Origin: Acidovorax sp. A79
GTDB lineage: Bacteria > Pseudomonadota > Gammaproteobacteria > Burkholderiales > Burkholderiaceae_C
Assembly (NCBI RefSeq): GCF_041154505.1
Contig: NZ_AP028672.1
Location: forward strand, 3,512,501 to 3,576,500
Length of the DNA: 64,000 bases
Reading direction: 5' to 3'
Both the position numbers and the translations under genes were made by a program. Under the pieces are notes generated by a model. That model saw nothing but the letters and a program-made list of their open reading frames with translations. It had not been told where the DNA came from and ran no database searches. Shown piece after piece: positions 33,901 to 43,779 of the stretch. Positions within the stretch are counted from its first letter, which is position 1; every line of letters starts with the position of its first letter.

Positions 33901-36528
33901 GTGCCAGTCCTCCAACAAGACGGCGGATCGTTTGCCGCGGAACGGCCATCCGGGGCTGTCGGGGCAGTTCCGCTGCGGCATCGAAGGTGGTCGAAGGCTT
34001 TCCCTCCCATCGCCTGCGCATTGATGCTGGGTGCCTCGGTGGCATTCGCGAACCCGGCGGACTCCACCCCAGCTGCCACGGACCGCAGTTCCATGGCCTA
34101 TGACCCGCAGCGGCATGATGCCTTGATCCTGGCGCACCGCGGGGGGCATGTCCCCCCGGCCCAAGCGCTGCAGCAGTTGAAGGACTGGCTCGACGTGCCA
34201 TTGAGCGACAGCGTGCGCCAGCGTCTGGTCTCCGACGCCGTCGTGATGGCGACCGCCGGTGGTCAGTTCGCCGAAGCCGTGACATTGGGACGCCAGCAAA
34301 CCCCGGCGGGGTTGAGCGACTACGCGCTGGAGACGCTCGCCGTGGCCGCGCGGCGCGTGCAGGACACCGCGTTGCAAGGCGACACCATCAGCATCTGGCG
34401 CGCGCGGCAGCCGCAGGCGCTCGGACCCCGCATCCACGAAGCTTTCTGGCGCCTCGACAGCGGAGATGTCGTGGGCGCGAAAACAATCAGCGAGGCGCTC
34501 ATGCGGAAAGCGGCAGAGCACATCGAAGTCCGTGTCGCGCTGCTGGAGTTGCGCGCTGCCGTGGCCCGCGCCGAAGACCAGCCACTGATCGCGATGGCCG
34601 CCTACGCCGAGGCCGGTGCGCTGCGCCCCGAGCGCCTGGACATTCGCCGCGAGGCCGACTTTCTGCTCGCCGACAACGGCGCGGCGCCTACCGCCTTCGA
34701 CGACGCCGAAGCGGCCGCAGGGAAAAACCCCGGCGCCTTTTCCGCGCTGGCGCTGTCCATGCTGCAGCAGAAGGCACTGGCCCAGCGGCTGCGCTGGGCC
34801 CTCCAGGAGCGCGACCAACGCCGGGGCGTGGCGCGCGTGGTCGCACTCGACAAGGTGCTGGCCGGCCAGGAGGCCGCCCTGGTCCGGCTCGAAGCCGCGG
34901 CGCAGCAGGCCCACGGCGCGGACGCCGAGGCCTGGCGCGTGCTGCGCAGGAATCTTGAGTCCGATCGGCTGCTCGCGCTGGTGGAGCGCGGCCGTCCCGG
35001 GGACGCCGTCGCGCTCTACGAAACCCTGAGCTTGGCGGGCATCGACCTGCCGTTCCACGGACTCGCCGCGGCGGCCCGCGCTTTCGCGCAGGAGCGCCGT
35101 TCGGCCGAGGCCGTGCCCCTGTATGAGGCCGCCATCGCGAAGGGCGGGGCGGACGTGCCGATGCCGGGCGAAATCCACTTCGGCCTGGTCTATGCCTATC
35201 TGGACACCGGCCGCTTCGAACAGGCTGAAGCCCTGCTCAAGCGGCTCGAGGAGAGCACGCCGGCGCTCACGCGCCTGGCACCCGAACCTGGCCGGCCCAA
35301 CAGCCAATACACCGAGGTGATTGGCATGCGTGCGCTGATGCAGCTTTACACCGACCGGCTCGCGCTTGCTCAGCAGAGCTTCACGGCGCTGACGCTGGAC
35401 GCGCCGCTCAACGCGGGCTATGCCCTTGGCGCCAGTCTCACCGAGCGCTTGCGCGAACGCCCCGAGGCCGGGCTCGCGCGCCTTGAGGCGCAGATGGCGG
35501 ACCATCCCGACGACATCGGCATGCGCGTCGGCCATGTCGAGGCGCTGCTCGGTGCGGGCTGGTTCGGCGAAGCCCGCCAGCGCGCCGCATCGCTGGTGGC
35601 CGATGTTCCCGACAGCCTGCAGGTGCGCGACATGGAACGCAAGCGCGATACCCTCACCGGTGCGCGGCTTGAGGTCGACGCCGCGGCGTCGCGTGGTGGC
35701 GCCGTGATCGCCAGCAGCGAGTGGCGCATCGACAGCCGGCTGAGTTCGGGACTCATCGCAGACCAGTGGCGCGTGTTCTACGACCAGTCGCTCGCCCAGG
35801 GCAGCACCGAGGCCGGCAACGCCAAAAGGGTCCGTGGTGGCCTCGGCCTGCGCTGGCAGCGCGGTCCCTGGGTGGCCGAAGGTGCTCTGCAGCATGCCGC
35901 TGCCGGCCCCTACCGCAACGGGATGGCCGGTCGCGTCGATTACCGCGCCAGCGATGCCTGGCGGCTGTGGGCTGCCTACGATGGCGACAGCAAGGAACTG
36001 CCCTGGAAAGCGCGGGTGGCTGGCACAGGCGCGCGCGAGATGGCGGGCGGCGTGGGCCATGTGGTGAACGAGGCGCGCCGCTTCAACCTGCAGTGGCAGC
36101 GCCTGGATTTCAGCGACGGCAATGTGCGCAGCGGCCTGGGCCTGGGCTGGACCGAGCGCTGGGTCAGCACGCCGCGCGTCCAGGCCGAGACCCGGCTCGA
36201 GGCCGGCACGGGCCGTGGCCGCGTGCTGGACACGCCGTACTTCAACCCGCCGCGCGATGCCAGCGTGCGGCTTGCGGCGCGGGCCCAATGGCTCACGTGG
36301 AAGAGCGACGACCGGCAGTTCTTCCAGGCCATCGAGGTCGGTGGCGGCAACTATCACCAGCGCGGCTTCGGCAGCGGCCCGATGTGGAGCCTGCGCTATG
36401 AACACAGCTGGAGCCTGGGCCAGCGGCTCACGCTGCGCTACGGCCTGGGCATCGCCAGCCATCCCTACGACGGCGTGCGCGAACGACAGCGCAGCGTCTT
36501 TCTGAACTTCTCGATGCCCCTGCAGTGA
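33901..36528 (+). CDS. pgaA: PgaA, outer-membrane PNAG export porin with TPR domain
   Basis: 875 residues from GTG 33901, the only in-frame start that keeps the positively charged n-region (RHRRWSK) before the hydrophobic signal segment ending ASVAFA. The YDPQRHDALILAHRGG stretch matches the start of the periplasmic TPR superhelix. Degenerate TPR repeats fill about residues 60-540, and a C-terminal beta-barrel of alternating aromatic strands ends in FLNFSMPLQ. It exports deacetylated poly-beta-1,6-GlcNAc through the outer membrane. The start is the least certain part of the call. Confidence 0.85.
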   Translation: MPVLQQDGGSFAAERPSGAVGAVPLRHRRWSKAFPPIACALMLGASVAFANPADSTPAATDRSSMAYDPQRHDALILAHRGGHVPPAQALQQLKDWLDVPLSDSVRQRLVSDAVVMATAGGQFAEAVTLGRQQTPAGLSDYALETLAVAARRVQDTALQGDTISIWRARQPQALGPRIHEAFWRLDSGDVVGAKTISEALMRKAAEHIEVRVALLELRAAVARAEDQPLIAMAAYAEAGALRPERLDIRREADFLLADNGAAPTAFDDAEAAAGKNPGAFSALALSMLQQKALAQRLRWALQERDQRRGVARVVALDKVLAGQEAALVRLEAAAQQAHGADAEAWRVLRRNLESDRLLALVERGRPGDAVALYETLSLAGIDLPFHGLAAAARAFAQERRSAEAVPLYEAAIAKGGADVPMPGEIHFGLVYAYLDTGRFEQAEALLKRLEESTPALTRLAPEPGRPNSQYTEVIGMRALMQLYTDRLALAQQSFTALTLDAPLNAGYALGASLTERLRERPEAGLARLEAQMADHPDDIGMRVGHVEALLGAGWFGEARQRAASLVADVPDSLQVRDMERKRDTLTGARLEVDAAASRGGAVIASSEWRIDSRLSSGLIADQWRVFYDQSLAQGSTEAGNAKRVRGGLGLRWQRGPWVAEGALQHAAAGPYRNGMAGRVDYRASDAWRLWAAYDGDSKELPWKARVAGTGAREMAGGVGHVVNEARRFNLQWQRLDFSDGNVRSGLGLGWTERWVSTPRVQAETRLEAGTGRGRVLDTPYFNPPRDASVRLAARAQWLTWKSDDRQFFQAIEVGGGNYHQRGFGSGPMWSLRYEHSWSLGQRLTLRYGLGIASHPYDGVRERQRSVFLNFSMPLQ

Positions 36529-38624
36529 TGTTCGCAAAGAACACCTTCCCCTTCCTGCGGGCCGCCATGCCATGGCTGCTGATCGGGCTTGCGCTGTGCG
36601 CGCTGTCCCGGCTTGCGCCCGCCCAACCGCTGCCGCCGGCTGACCCCGACGATGGCGTGAGCTTTCGCGTGATCTCGTTCCATGACGTGCGCACCGGCGT
36701 GCGCGCCAGTTTCGAGAGCTCGCCCGATGCCACCGCCATTGACGACCGCACGCTCGTGGAGGTGTTCGCCTGGCTGCAGTACAGCGGCTACCACCCGGTG
36801 AGCCTGCAGCAGATCATCGACGCGCGTGCGGGCGGCCGGCCCCTGCCCGTCCGGCCCGTGCTGTTGACCTTCGACGACGGCTACCGCAGCGCCTACACCA
36901 AGGTGTTTCCGCTGCTCAAGCGCTACGGGTACCCGGCGCTGTTCGCGCTGGTGACGAGCTGGCTCGAGGTGCCCGAAGGCCAGCCGGTGCACTGGGGCGA
37001 CAAGCCGGCGCCGCGCGAGAACTTCCTGCTCTGGCGCGAGGCCGCCGAAATGGCGCGCTCGGGCCTGGCCGAGTTCGCCAGCCACAGCGATGCCATGCAC
37101 ATGGGCATCCAGGCCAACCCGCAGGGGAACATGCTGGCGGCCGCCGCCACGCATCGCTACGATCCCGGGACCGGCCGCTACGAAGAAGATGCCGCCTACC
37201 TGCACCGCATCGAGACCGACCTGCGCCGCAGCCGGGAGATCATCGAGGCGCGCACCGGCGCCAGGGTCCGCGCCACCGTCTGGCCTTATGGCGCCTACAA
37301 CGCGATGGCGCTGCGGGCCTCCGAGCGCGCGGGCATGCCGATCACCTTCACGCTGGACGATGGCCCCAATACGGCCGCCGTGCCGCTCGCACGCATCCGC
37401 CGCGCGCTGGCCGTCTACGACAATGCGGCGCCCGAATACGCCCAGCTCCTGCGCAGCCCTGCGGGCGGCGAGACGCGGCCTGTCAACCGCGTGATGCACG
37501 TGGACCTTGACTATGTGTACGACCCCGATCCGGGACAGCAGGAGCGCAACCTTTCGGCACTGATCGAGCGTGTGGCCGCCGTGCGGCCGCGCTCGGTGTT
37601 CCTGCAGGCCTACGCCGACCCCGATGGCGACGGCGTGGCCGATGCCATGTACTTCCCGAACCGCCATCTGCCCGTGCGCGCCGACCTGTTCGGCCGCGCT
37701 GCCTGGCAGCTGCGCAGCCGCGTCGGCGTGAAGGTCTATGCCTGGATGCCGGTGATGGCCTACCGTCTGCCGGCTTCGCATCCGCTGTCTGCCCATACGG
37801 TGATGACGCGGGGCGGCAAGGCGCCGGCCGACCGCTATCACCGGCTCACGCCCTTCCATCCGGCGGTGCGCACGCTGATCGGCGACATCTATGAAGACCT
37901 GGGCCGCTACACCTTCTTCGATGGCCTGCTGTTCCACGACGACGCAATGCTGGCCGACGACGAGGACGCCTCTCCCGACGCGCTGTCCGCCTACGCCCGC
38001 TGGGGCCTGCCGCCCGACGTGGGCGCCATCCACTCCGATCCGGCGCTGCGGTCCCGCTGGACCACCGCCAAGACCCGCCACCTCATCGAGTTCACCCAGG
38101 AGCTCCTGGGCCGGGTGGGCGCCTGGCGGCCGACGCTGGAAACCGCGCGCAACCTGTACGCCCGGCCCGTGCTCGAACCCGAGGCGGAGCAATGGTTCGC
38201 GCAAAACTACGAAGCATCGCTCGCGGCCTACGACTATGTTGCGCTGATGGCCATGCCGCGCATGGAGCGCGAGAGCGATGCCCAGGGCTGGCTTGCCCGG
38301 CTGGCGCGCCGCGCAGCCGACACCCCCCGTGGCCTGGACGGCACCGTGTTCGAATTGCAGGCCCGCGACTGGCATACCGGAAAGCCCGTGCCCAACGACG
38401 AGCTCACGCGCCAGTGGGCGCAGCTGCAGCGCGCAGGCGTGCGGCACCTGGGCTACTACCCGGATGACTTTCTTGGCAACCATCCCTCGCTCGACACGGT
38501 GCGCCGCGCGATCTCGGTGCGCAAGCTGCTGCCGCGCGCGCTGCGCTCGCCGGCGGGTGCCGCGGCGACGGTCCCTCCACAGACGGGGCCTGCGGTCCCT
38601 GCGCAGGCCGGGGAATCCCGATGA
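36528..38624 (+). CDS. pgaB: PgaB, PNAG N-deacetylase / glycoside hydrolase
   Basis: 698 residues from ATG 36528, whose A is the last base of the pgaA stop. The N-terminal polysaccharide-deacetylase (CE4) domain has the metal-binding aspartates in LLTFDDGY (about D116/D117) and histidines H186 and H191 in the ASHSDAMHM segment, the same four-residue spacing as the E. coli enzyme. The C-terminal half (about residues 310-640) is the GH153-type domain. The signal end LALCALSRLAPAQ lacks a good lipobox, so unlike E. coli PgaB it may be a soluble periplasmic enzyme. Confidence 0.9.
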   Translation: MFAKNTFPFLRAAMPWLLIGLALCALSRLAPAQPLPPADPDDGVSFRVISFHDVRTGVRASFESSPDATAIDDRTLVEVFAWLQYSGYHPVSLQQIIDARAGGRPLPVRPVLLTFDDGYRSAYTKVFPLLKRYGYPALFALVTSWLEVPEGQPVHWGDKPAPRENFLLWREAAEMARSGLAEFASHSDAMHMGIQANPQGNMLAAAATHRYDPGTGRYEEDAAYLHRIETDLRRSREIIEARTGARVRATVWPYGAYNAMALRASERAGMPITFTLDDGPNTAAVPLARIRRALAVYDNAAPEYAQLLRSPAGGETRPVNRVMHVDLDYVYDPDPGQQERNLSALIERVAAVRPRSVFLQAYADPDGDGVADAMYFPNRHLPVRADLFGRAAWQLRSRVGVKVYAWMPVMAYRLPASHPLSAHTVMTRGGKAPADRYHRLTPFHPAVRTLIGDIYEDLGRYTFFDGLLFHDDAMLADDEDASPDALSAYARWGLPPDVGAIHSDPALRSRWTTAKTRHLIEFTQELLGRVGAWRPTLETARNLYARPVLEPEAEQWFAQNYEASLAAYDYVALMAMPRMERESDAQGWLARLARRAADTPRGLDGTVFELQARDWHTGKPVPNDELTRQWAQLQRAGVRHLGYYPDDFLGNHPSLDTVRRAISVRKLLPRALRSPAGAAATVPPQTGPAVPAQAGESR

Positions 38625-39898
38625 CCTCCGGCCCGTGGCTCGTCCAGGCGCTGCCCTCGCTGCTCTTCGGTTTCGTTTTCTACTACCCGTTCTTCATGGC
38701 GTGGGTGTGGATGGCCGGCGGCCTTTCGCACGCGTGGGCGTTCGAACGCAAGGACGACGTAGAGACCGACCCTTTGCTGGCATTGCCCTCGCGGCCGTTC
38801 GTCACGGTGGTGGTCCCTTGTTTCAATGAGGCGCCTCACCTGCGAGAAGTGATCGAGCAGCTGATGCGCACGCGCTACCCGAACTATGAAGTGATCGCCG
38901 TCAATGATGGCAGCACCGATGGAACTGGCGAGCTGCTCGACGCGATGACGCTGGAGTTCAGCCGCCTGCGCGTGATCCACAACGCCAGCAACCAGGGCAA
39001 GGCCGTCGGCCTCAACACCGCGAGCCAGCTCGCGCGCGGCGAGTACATTCTCGGCATCGACGGGGACGCGCTGGTGGACCCCAACGCCATCGCCTGGATG
39101 CTGCGGCGCATGCTGGTCTCGGACCGCATTGGCGCCGTCACGGGCAACCCGCGCATCCGTACGCGCACCACGCTGCTCGGGCGCATGCAGGTGGGAGAGT
39201 TCTCCTCGATCATCGGTCTCATCAAGCGCTCGCAGCAGCTTGTCGGCACGCTGTTCACGGTGTCCGGCGTGCTCGCCATGTTCCGCCGCCGCGCGGTACT
39301 CGAGGTGGGCTTCTGGAGCCCCGATGTGCTCACCGAAGACATCGACATCAGCTGGAAGTTGCAGCTCCTTGGCTGGCGGCTGCGGTTCGAGCCGCGCGCG
39401 CTGTGCTGGATTCTGATGCCGGAAACCCTGCGCGGCCTCTGGAAACAACGCCTGCGCTGGGCGGTGGGCGGTATCCAGACCATACTGCGCATCACGCCCT
39501 CCATCCTGCGTCTGCGCAGCTGGCGCCTGTGGCTCATCTATGGCGAATACATGGCGAGCGTGGTGTGGGCCTACGCGATGGCGATCGTGCTGCTGATCAG
39601 CGCGATGCGTCCGCTGCTGCCGCAGGAGTCGGTCTGGCACTCCACGCTTCTTCCGCACTGGCAAGGCACGCTGCTGGCCATGACCTGCATCCTGCAGATG
39701 CTGCTGAGCCTGTGGATCGACCGGCGCTACGACCGCGATCTCATGCGCTATTTCGCGGGAACGATTTGGTATCCGATCGCATTCTGGACCATCACGATGA
39801 CCACCACCGTGGTCGCGCTTCCCAACGCTCTGATGCGCCGCCGCGGCAAGCGCGCTGTGTGGACGAGCCCCGACCGAGGAGTCTCCGATGTCTCATGA
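38621..39898 (+). CDS. pgaC: PgaC, inner-membrane PNAG glycosyltransferase
   Basis: 425 residues, overlapping pgaB by 4 nt. This is a GT2 family processive synthase with VVPCFNE, D96 in VNDGST, the D147-x-D149 metal motif, the catalytic-base aspartate D240 in TEDIDIS and Q276-xxRW (QRLRW). Flanking membrane segments are at the N-terminus and C-terminal to about residue 310. It polymerises UDP-GlcNAc into poly-beta-1,6-GlcNAc, with PgaD as partner. In E. coli, c-di-GMP binds PgaC/PgaD. Confidence 0.92.
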   Translation: MTSGPWLVQALPSLLFGFVFYYPFFMAWVWMAGGLSHAWAFERKDDVETDPLLALPSRPFVTVVVPCFNEAPHLREVIEQLMRTRYPNYEVIAVNDGSTDGTGELLDAMTLEFSRLRVIHNASNQGKAVGLNTASQLARGEYILGIDGDALVDPNAIAWMLRRMLVSDRIGAVTGNPRIRTRTTLLGRMQVGEFSSIIGLIKRSQQLVGTLFTVSGVLAMFRRRAVLEVGFWSPDVLTEDIDISWKLQLLGWRLRFEPRALCWILMPETLRGLWKQRLRWAVGGIQTILRITPSILRLRSWRLWLIYGEYMASVVWAYAMAIVLLISAMRPLLPQESVWHSTLLPHWQGTLLAMTCILQMLLSLWIDRRYDRDLMRYFAGTIWYPIAFWTITMTTTVVALPNALMRRRGKRAVWTSPDRGVSDVS

Positions 39899-40469
39899 GC
39901 CTGACGACCATTCCCTGCCGCCCGCGCCGCACGCCGACGTGCGCCCACCGAGCCGGCGGCATTCCTGGGGGCAGCCAGTGGGCGAGGAGCCGATCATCGA
40001 TGCCGCCCGGGTTTCGCTGCAGGCGTTCGGCGCGGGCCGGTCGCCGCGGCGCACGCTCGCCATATACCTCTGGCTGCGCGTGCTGCGCCCTGCGCTCACC
40101 CTTGCGATCTGGTTCTGTGCGGTCTGGTACGCTTGGCCCTATGTGCTCAATGCCCGCTCGCAGCCCGAAGTGCTACATCTGCTTGGCCTGTACGCGGCAG
40201 TGATCGCCGCGATCCTTGTATCGATGTTGGTGGTGGCACCGTGGCGCCGCCGCCAGCATGAACGCGAGGCGCCATCCACCCATGAGCCATCGTCGCTGTC
40301 CGCATTGGCCTCCTACATTGACGTGCCGCCCGCCCGCCTGTCGTCCTGGCAGCGCACGCGGCAGCTGCTGGTTCACCACGACCATGAAGGGCAGCTCAGG
40401 GATGCCACCGACACCACCCCCGGGGAGCTGGAGCCCGAGCCCCCTGCATCGCGCCGGGGACGGCGCTGA
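39888..40469 (+). CDS. pgaD: PgaD, PNAG synthase accessory protein
   Basis: 193 residues overlapping pgaC by 11 nt. Two transmembrane helices (LWLRVLRPALTLAIWFCAVWYAW and LLGLYAAVIAAILVSMLVV) follow a hydrophilic ~70-residue N-terminus, and a cytoplasmic C-terminus carries RRRQHERE. The size and topology match PgaD, which stabilises PgaC in response to c-di-GMP. The N-terminus is longer than in E. coli. Confidence 0.85.
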   Translation: MSHEPDDHSLPPAPHADVRPPSRRHSWGQPVGEEPIIDAARVSLQAFGAGRSPRRTLAIYLWLRVLRPALTLAIWFCAVWYAWPYVLNARSQPEVLHLLGLYAAVIAAILVSMLVVAPWRRRQHEREAPSTHEPSSLSALASYIDVPPARLSSWQRTRQLLVHHDHEGQLRDATDTTPGELEPEPPASRRGRR

Positions 40470-40519
40470 TGGAAGAATGGGCCTGCGCCGTGCAGGCAGG
40501 TTGACCCCACGGATCGCCC

Positions 40520-42424
40520 ATGACGACACCCCGCAATGCCTCTTCGCTGCGGGTCTTGCCTGCGGCGGATCCGCTGCGCGATGCATCCTCGGGCGATCTC
40601 TCGATACCCGCCCGGGCGGGCACGACGCTCCGCTGGCGGTGGCGCCACGTTGTCGTGCTGGCGGCATGCGCGCTGTGCGGCGCGGTCGCCTATGTGGCCA
40701 CCTTCACTTTCTATCGGGAAGAACAGGCCCGGGGCGCCGCGAAACGCCTCGAGTTTGTCGTGCTCAGCCTGCAGGCGCTCGTCCATCGCAACGAAGCCCT
40801 GCCAGGCATCATCGGACTCAAGTCAACGCTTGGCTCGCTGCTGGACACGAACACGCTGGCGGCCCAGGCCGCCGCCAACGCGTATCTTGAAACGGTGGCG
40901 AAGGCCTCCGGCATTTCTGCCGTCTACCTGCTGGATGCCGGCGGGACGACGCTGGCTTCGAGCAACTGGAACCAGGTGCTGACCTTCGTTGGCGAGAACT
41001 ACGCCTATCGGCCTTACTTCAAGGATGCGATGGCGGGCCGCACCGGGCGCTTCTACGGCATCGGATCCACCACCGGCGAAGCCGGCTACTTCCTGGCGGC
41101 CGGCGTGGTGGCGCCGGGCGGCGCCCGCGGTGTGATCGCGGTCAAGCTCTCGCTCGAAAAGTTCGAGGAAGCCATGCGGCAGAGCACCGACGTGGTGATC
41201 CTCACGGACCGCGAGGGCGTGGTCATTCTCAGCTCCGTTCCCGAGTGGCGGTACCGCACCGTCGCCGCGCTCGCACCGGCCGCGCGCGAGCGCATCCGGC
41301 AATCGCGGCAGTATGGGGACCTGCCACTGCTCGCGCTGCCCGGGCCGGGGCTGGATTTCACCCGGTCCCACGCAACGCTCGCGCTTGAAGGGGGCATCAC
41401 GCACTACACCATGGCGACCCATGCGAGCGAAGATCTGGGTTGGCGTGCCGCACTTCTGGTGGACCAGGCACCCTCGCGCCGCGCCGCCGTCCTGGCCGCA
41501 CTGGCCGCCACCTCCGTCGCCGCCTTCCTGGGGGCGCTCACCGTCGGCTTTCAGGAAGGCCGGTATCGCCGTGAGGAGATGCGCAAAGCCAAGCGCGCGC
41601 TGGTGGAAGCGAGTGCCCGGCTCGAGCAGCGCATCATCGAGCGCACGGCGGATATCAGCCAAGCCAATGCCTCGCTGGAACGCAAGATCGAAGAACTGCG
41701 CCGTACCGAGGCGATTCTTCATGAGACGCGGGACGGTGCGGTGCACGCGGGCAAGCTCGCCGTGCTCGGGCAGATGTCTGCGGGCATGGGCCACGAGCTC
41801 AGCCAGCCGCTCACCGCGCTGCGGACCCTGTCGGACAACGCGATCACGCTGCTTGACGGCGCGCGCCTGGAAGAGGTGCGCGAGAACCTTCACCTCATCA
41901 GCGAACTCACCGCCCGCATGGGGCGCATCATGGCGCTGCTCAAGGCCTTTGCCCGCGCCGACAGCACCAGCCTCGAACCCGTGGCCATGGACATGGCGAT
42001 CCATCATGCGCTCATGCTCGTAGAGTCTCGGCGGTGCGAGGTGCGGGCGGATATCCTGGTCAGCTCAACGCTGGCGACCCGCCCGGTGCGGGCCGACGCC
42101 ACCCGGCTCGAACAGGTGCTCGTGAACTTGATGCGCAACGCGCTCGACGCGGTCGAGTCCCGGGCGGAGCGCCTGGTGAGGGTGGCGGTCCGGCAAAAGG
42201 GGCGCCATGCCGTCATCTCCGTCAGCGACACGGGCGGCGGCATCGCGCCAGAGGCCATGCAACGGCTGTTCGAACCGTTCTACACCACCAAGCCCGCGGG
42301 CGCGGGGCTGGGTCTTGGGCTCGCCCTTTCGCAAAGCATCGTCGAGAGCTTCGGCGGGCGCATCGAAGCGCGCAACCTGGACCGGCAGGGCGCGCTCTTC
42401 ACCATCACGCTGGAGGTCTATTGA
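40520..42424 (+). CDS. DctB-like sensor histidine kinase
   Basis: 634 residues. TM1 is near residues 44-64 and TM2 near 325-345. They enclose a periplasmic double-PAS/CACHE region (YRPYFKDAMAGRTGRFYGIG, SLEKFEEAM), the type that binds C4-dicarboxylates or similar ligands in DctB. The cytoplasmic part has a coiled-coil, the phospho-acceptor H425 in GHELSQPLTALR and HATPase motifs (LMRNALDAV, DTGGGI, GLGLALSQSIVESFGG). It starts 50 bp after pgaD and is coupled to the response-regulator gene. No dctA/dctPQM transporter genes are present. Confidence 0.88.
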   Translation: MTTPRNASSLRVLPAADPLRDASSGDLSIPARAGTTLRWRWRHVVVLAACALCGAVAYVATFTFYREEQARGAAKRLEFVVLSLQALVHRNEALPGIIGLKSTLGSLLDTNTLAAQAAANAYLETVAKASGISAVYLLDAGGTTLASSNWNQVLTFVGENYAYRPYFKDAMAGRTGRFYGIGSTTGEAGYFLAAGVVAPGGARGVIAVKLSLEKFEEAMRQSTDVVILTDREGVVILSSVPEWRYRTVAALAPAARERIRQSRQYGDLPLLALPGPGLDFTRSHATLALEGGITHYTMATHASEDLGWRAALLVDQAPSRRAAVLAALAATSVAAFLGALTVGFQEGRYRREEMRKAKRALVEASARLEQRIIERTADISQANASLERKIEELRRTEAILHETRDGAVHAGKLAVLGQMSAGMGHELSQPLTALRTLSDNAITLLDGARLEEVRENLHLISELTARMGRIMALLKAFARADSTSLEPVAMDMAIHHALMLVESRRCEVRADILVSSTLATRPVRADATRLEQVLVNLMRNALDAVESRAERLVRVAVRQKGRHAVISVSDTGGGIAPEAMQRLFEPFYTTKPAGAGLGLGLALSQSIVESFGGRIEARNLDRQGALFTITLEVY

Positions 42425-43779
42425 TGCCCGTGCCACCCATCCCTGCCGACGAAAGGCCGCGAGTTCTCCTCGTGGATGACGAGCCCGCCGTGCGGCGCGG
42501 CCTCGAGCAAGCCATGGTGCTTGCCGGCATCACCGTGAAGGCGGTCGGCAGCGCGGAGGCCGCGCTGGATGTTTTCGAGGACGTGCAGCCGTGGGCCGTC
42601 GTGAGCGACGTCAAGTTGCCCGGCATGGATGGCCTGGAGCTGCTCAACAGATTGCGCCAGCATGATCGTGAAGTCGCGATGGTTCTCATCACCGGGCACG
42701 GGCACGTCGCCATGGCGGTGCAGGCAATGCGCGAAGGCGCCTACGACTTCATAGAGAAGCCGTTTTCCTCGGAAACGCTGGTCGGCGTCGTGCGCCGGGC
42801 CGTCGAGCGGCGCGTGCTGCTGGAAGAAAACCGGCGCCTGCGCGAGCGCTTGCCTTGCGAAGAGGGGCGTCCGCTCATTGGCCAGACACCCGCCATGCAG
42901 CGTGTCCGCCAACTGGTTCGCGCACTGGCGGCGACCAACGTGGATGTCCTGATCGCCGGAGAGACGGGCGCGGGCAAGGAGGTCGTGGCACGGGCGATTC
43001 ATGCCGCCAGCGGCCGCAGCGGTCCCTTTGTTGCGCTCAACTGCAGCGCCCTGCCAGAGAGCGTCATCGAGAGTGAAATCTTCGGCCACGAGGTGGGTGC
43101 CTTCACCGGCGCGGCCAAGCGGCGCGTGGGGCGCATCGAGTTCGCCAACAAAGGCACGCTGTTCCTCGATGAAATCGAGTCGATGCCGCTCTCCGTTCAA
43201 CTGAAGCTGCTGCGGGTGCTGCAGGAGCGCGAGATCGAACGGCTGGGCAGCAATGTCTCCATACCCGTCGATTGCCGCGTGCTCGCCGCCGTCAAGGGGG
43301 ACCTCAAGGCCATGACGGCGGCAGGCCGATTCCGCGAGGATTTGTTCTACCGGCTCAATGTGGTGACGATCGACGTCCCGCCATTGCGCGATCGCATGCC
43401 GGACATCCCGCTGCTCATGGCCCACTTCCTGCGCGAGTTCGCCCAACACCACGGCATGGCGCAACCGGAATGGAGCGATGACGACCTGCGCCGCTGGAAG
43501 GCCCACCGGTGGCCCGGCAATATCCGCGAGCTGCGCAACGTTGCCGAGAGGCTTTGCCTGGGCCTGCCCGACGGGCTTTCGCAAGCCGATCCGCCGCCGG
43601 TTTCTACGTCGCTCACCGCGCGCGTGGACGAAACAGAGGCCGCGCTGATACGTGAAGCGCTTCGCCAGGCACGGGGCCGCGTGGCCCAGGCCGCCGAGCA
43701 GCTCCATCTCCCCCGAAAGACGCTGTACGACAAGTTGCGCCGGCATGGCCTGGTGGCAAGAGACTTCCTGCGCGGCTAG
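42424..43779 (+). CDS. DctD-like sigma54-dependent response regulator
   Basis: 451 residues. The receiver domain has phospho-acceptor D62 in VVSDVKLPGMDG. An AAA+ sigma54-activator domain has Walker A GETGAGKE (179-186), the sigma54-contact loop GAFTGA (225-230) and Walker B LFLDEIE. The C-terminal Fis-type HTH is QAAEQLHLPRKTLYDKLRRHG. Its ATG overlaps the kinase stop (TGATG), so the two are translationally coupled. It is the likely activator of the sigma54 promoter in front of pgaA. It may also act on distant C4-dicarboxylate genes. Confidence 0.9.
   Translation: MPVPPIPADERPRVLLVDDEPAVRRGLEQAMVLAGITVKAVGSAEAALDVFEDVQPWAVVSDVKLPGMDGLELLNRLRQHDREVAMVLITGHGHVAMAVQAMREGAYDFIEKPFSSETLVGVVRRAVERRVLLEENRRLRERLPCEEGRPLIGQTPAMQRVRQLVRALAATNVDVLIAGETGAGKEVVARAIHAASGRSGPFVALNCSALPESVIESEIFGHEVGAFTGAAKRRVGRIEFANKGTLFLDEIESMPLSVQLKLLRVLQEREIERLGSNVSIPVDCRVLAAVKGDLKAMTAAGRFREDLFYRLNVVTIDVPPLRDRMPDIPLLMAHFLREFAQHHGMAQPEWSDDDLRRWKAHRWPGNIRELRNVAERLCLGLPDGLSQADPPPVSTSLTARVDETEAALIREALRQARGRVAQAAEQLHLPRKTLYDKLRRHGLVARDFLRG

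Noticed and set aside
33763..36573. A minus-strand open frame of 936 codons
   Set aside because: It lies opposite pgaA, which has a signal peptide, TPR region and barrel. The antisense frame has no recognisable motif.
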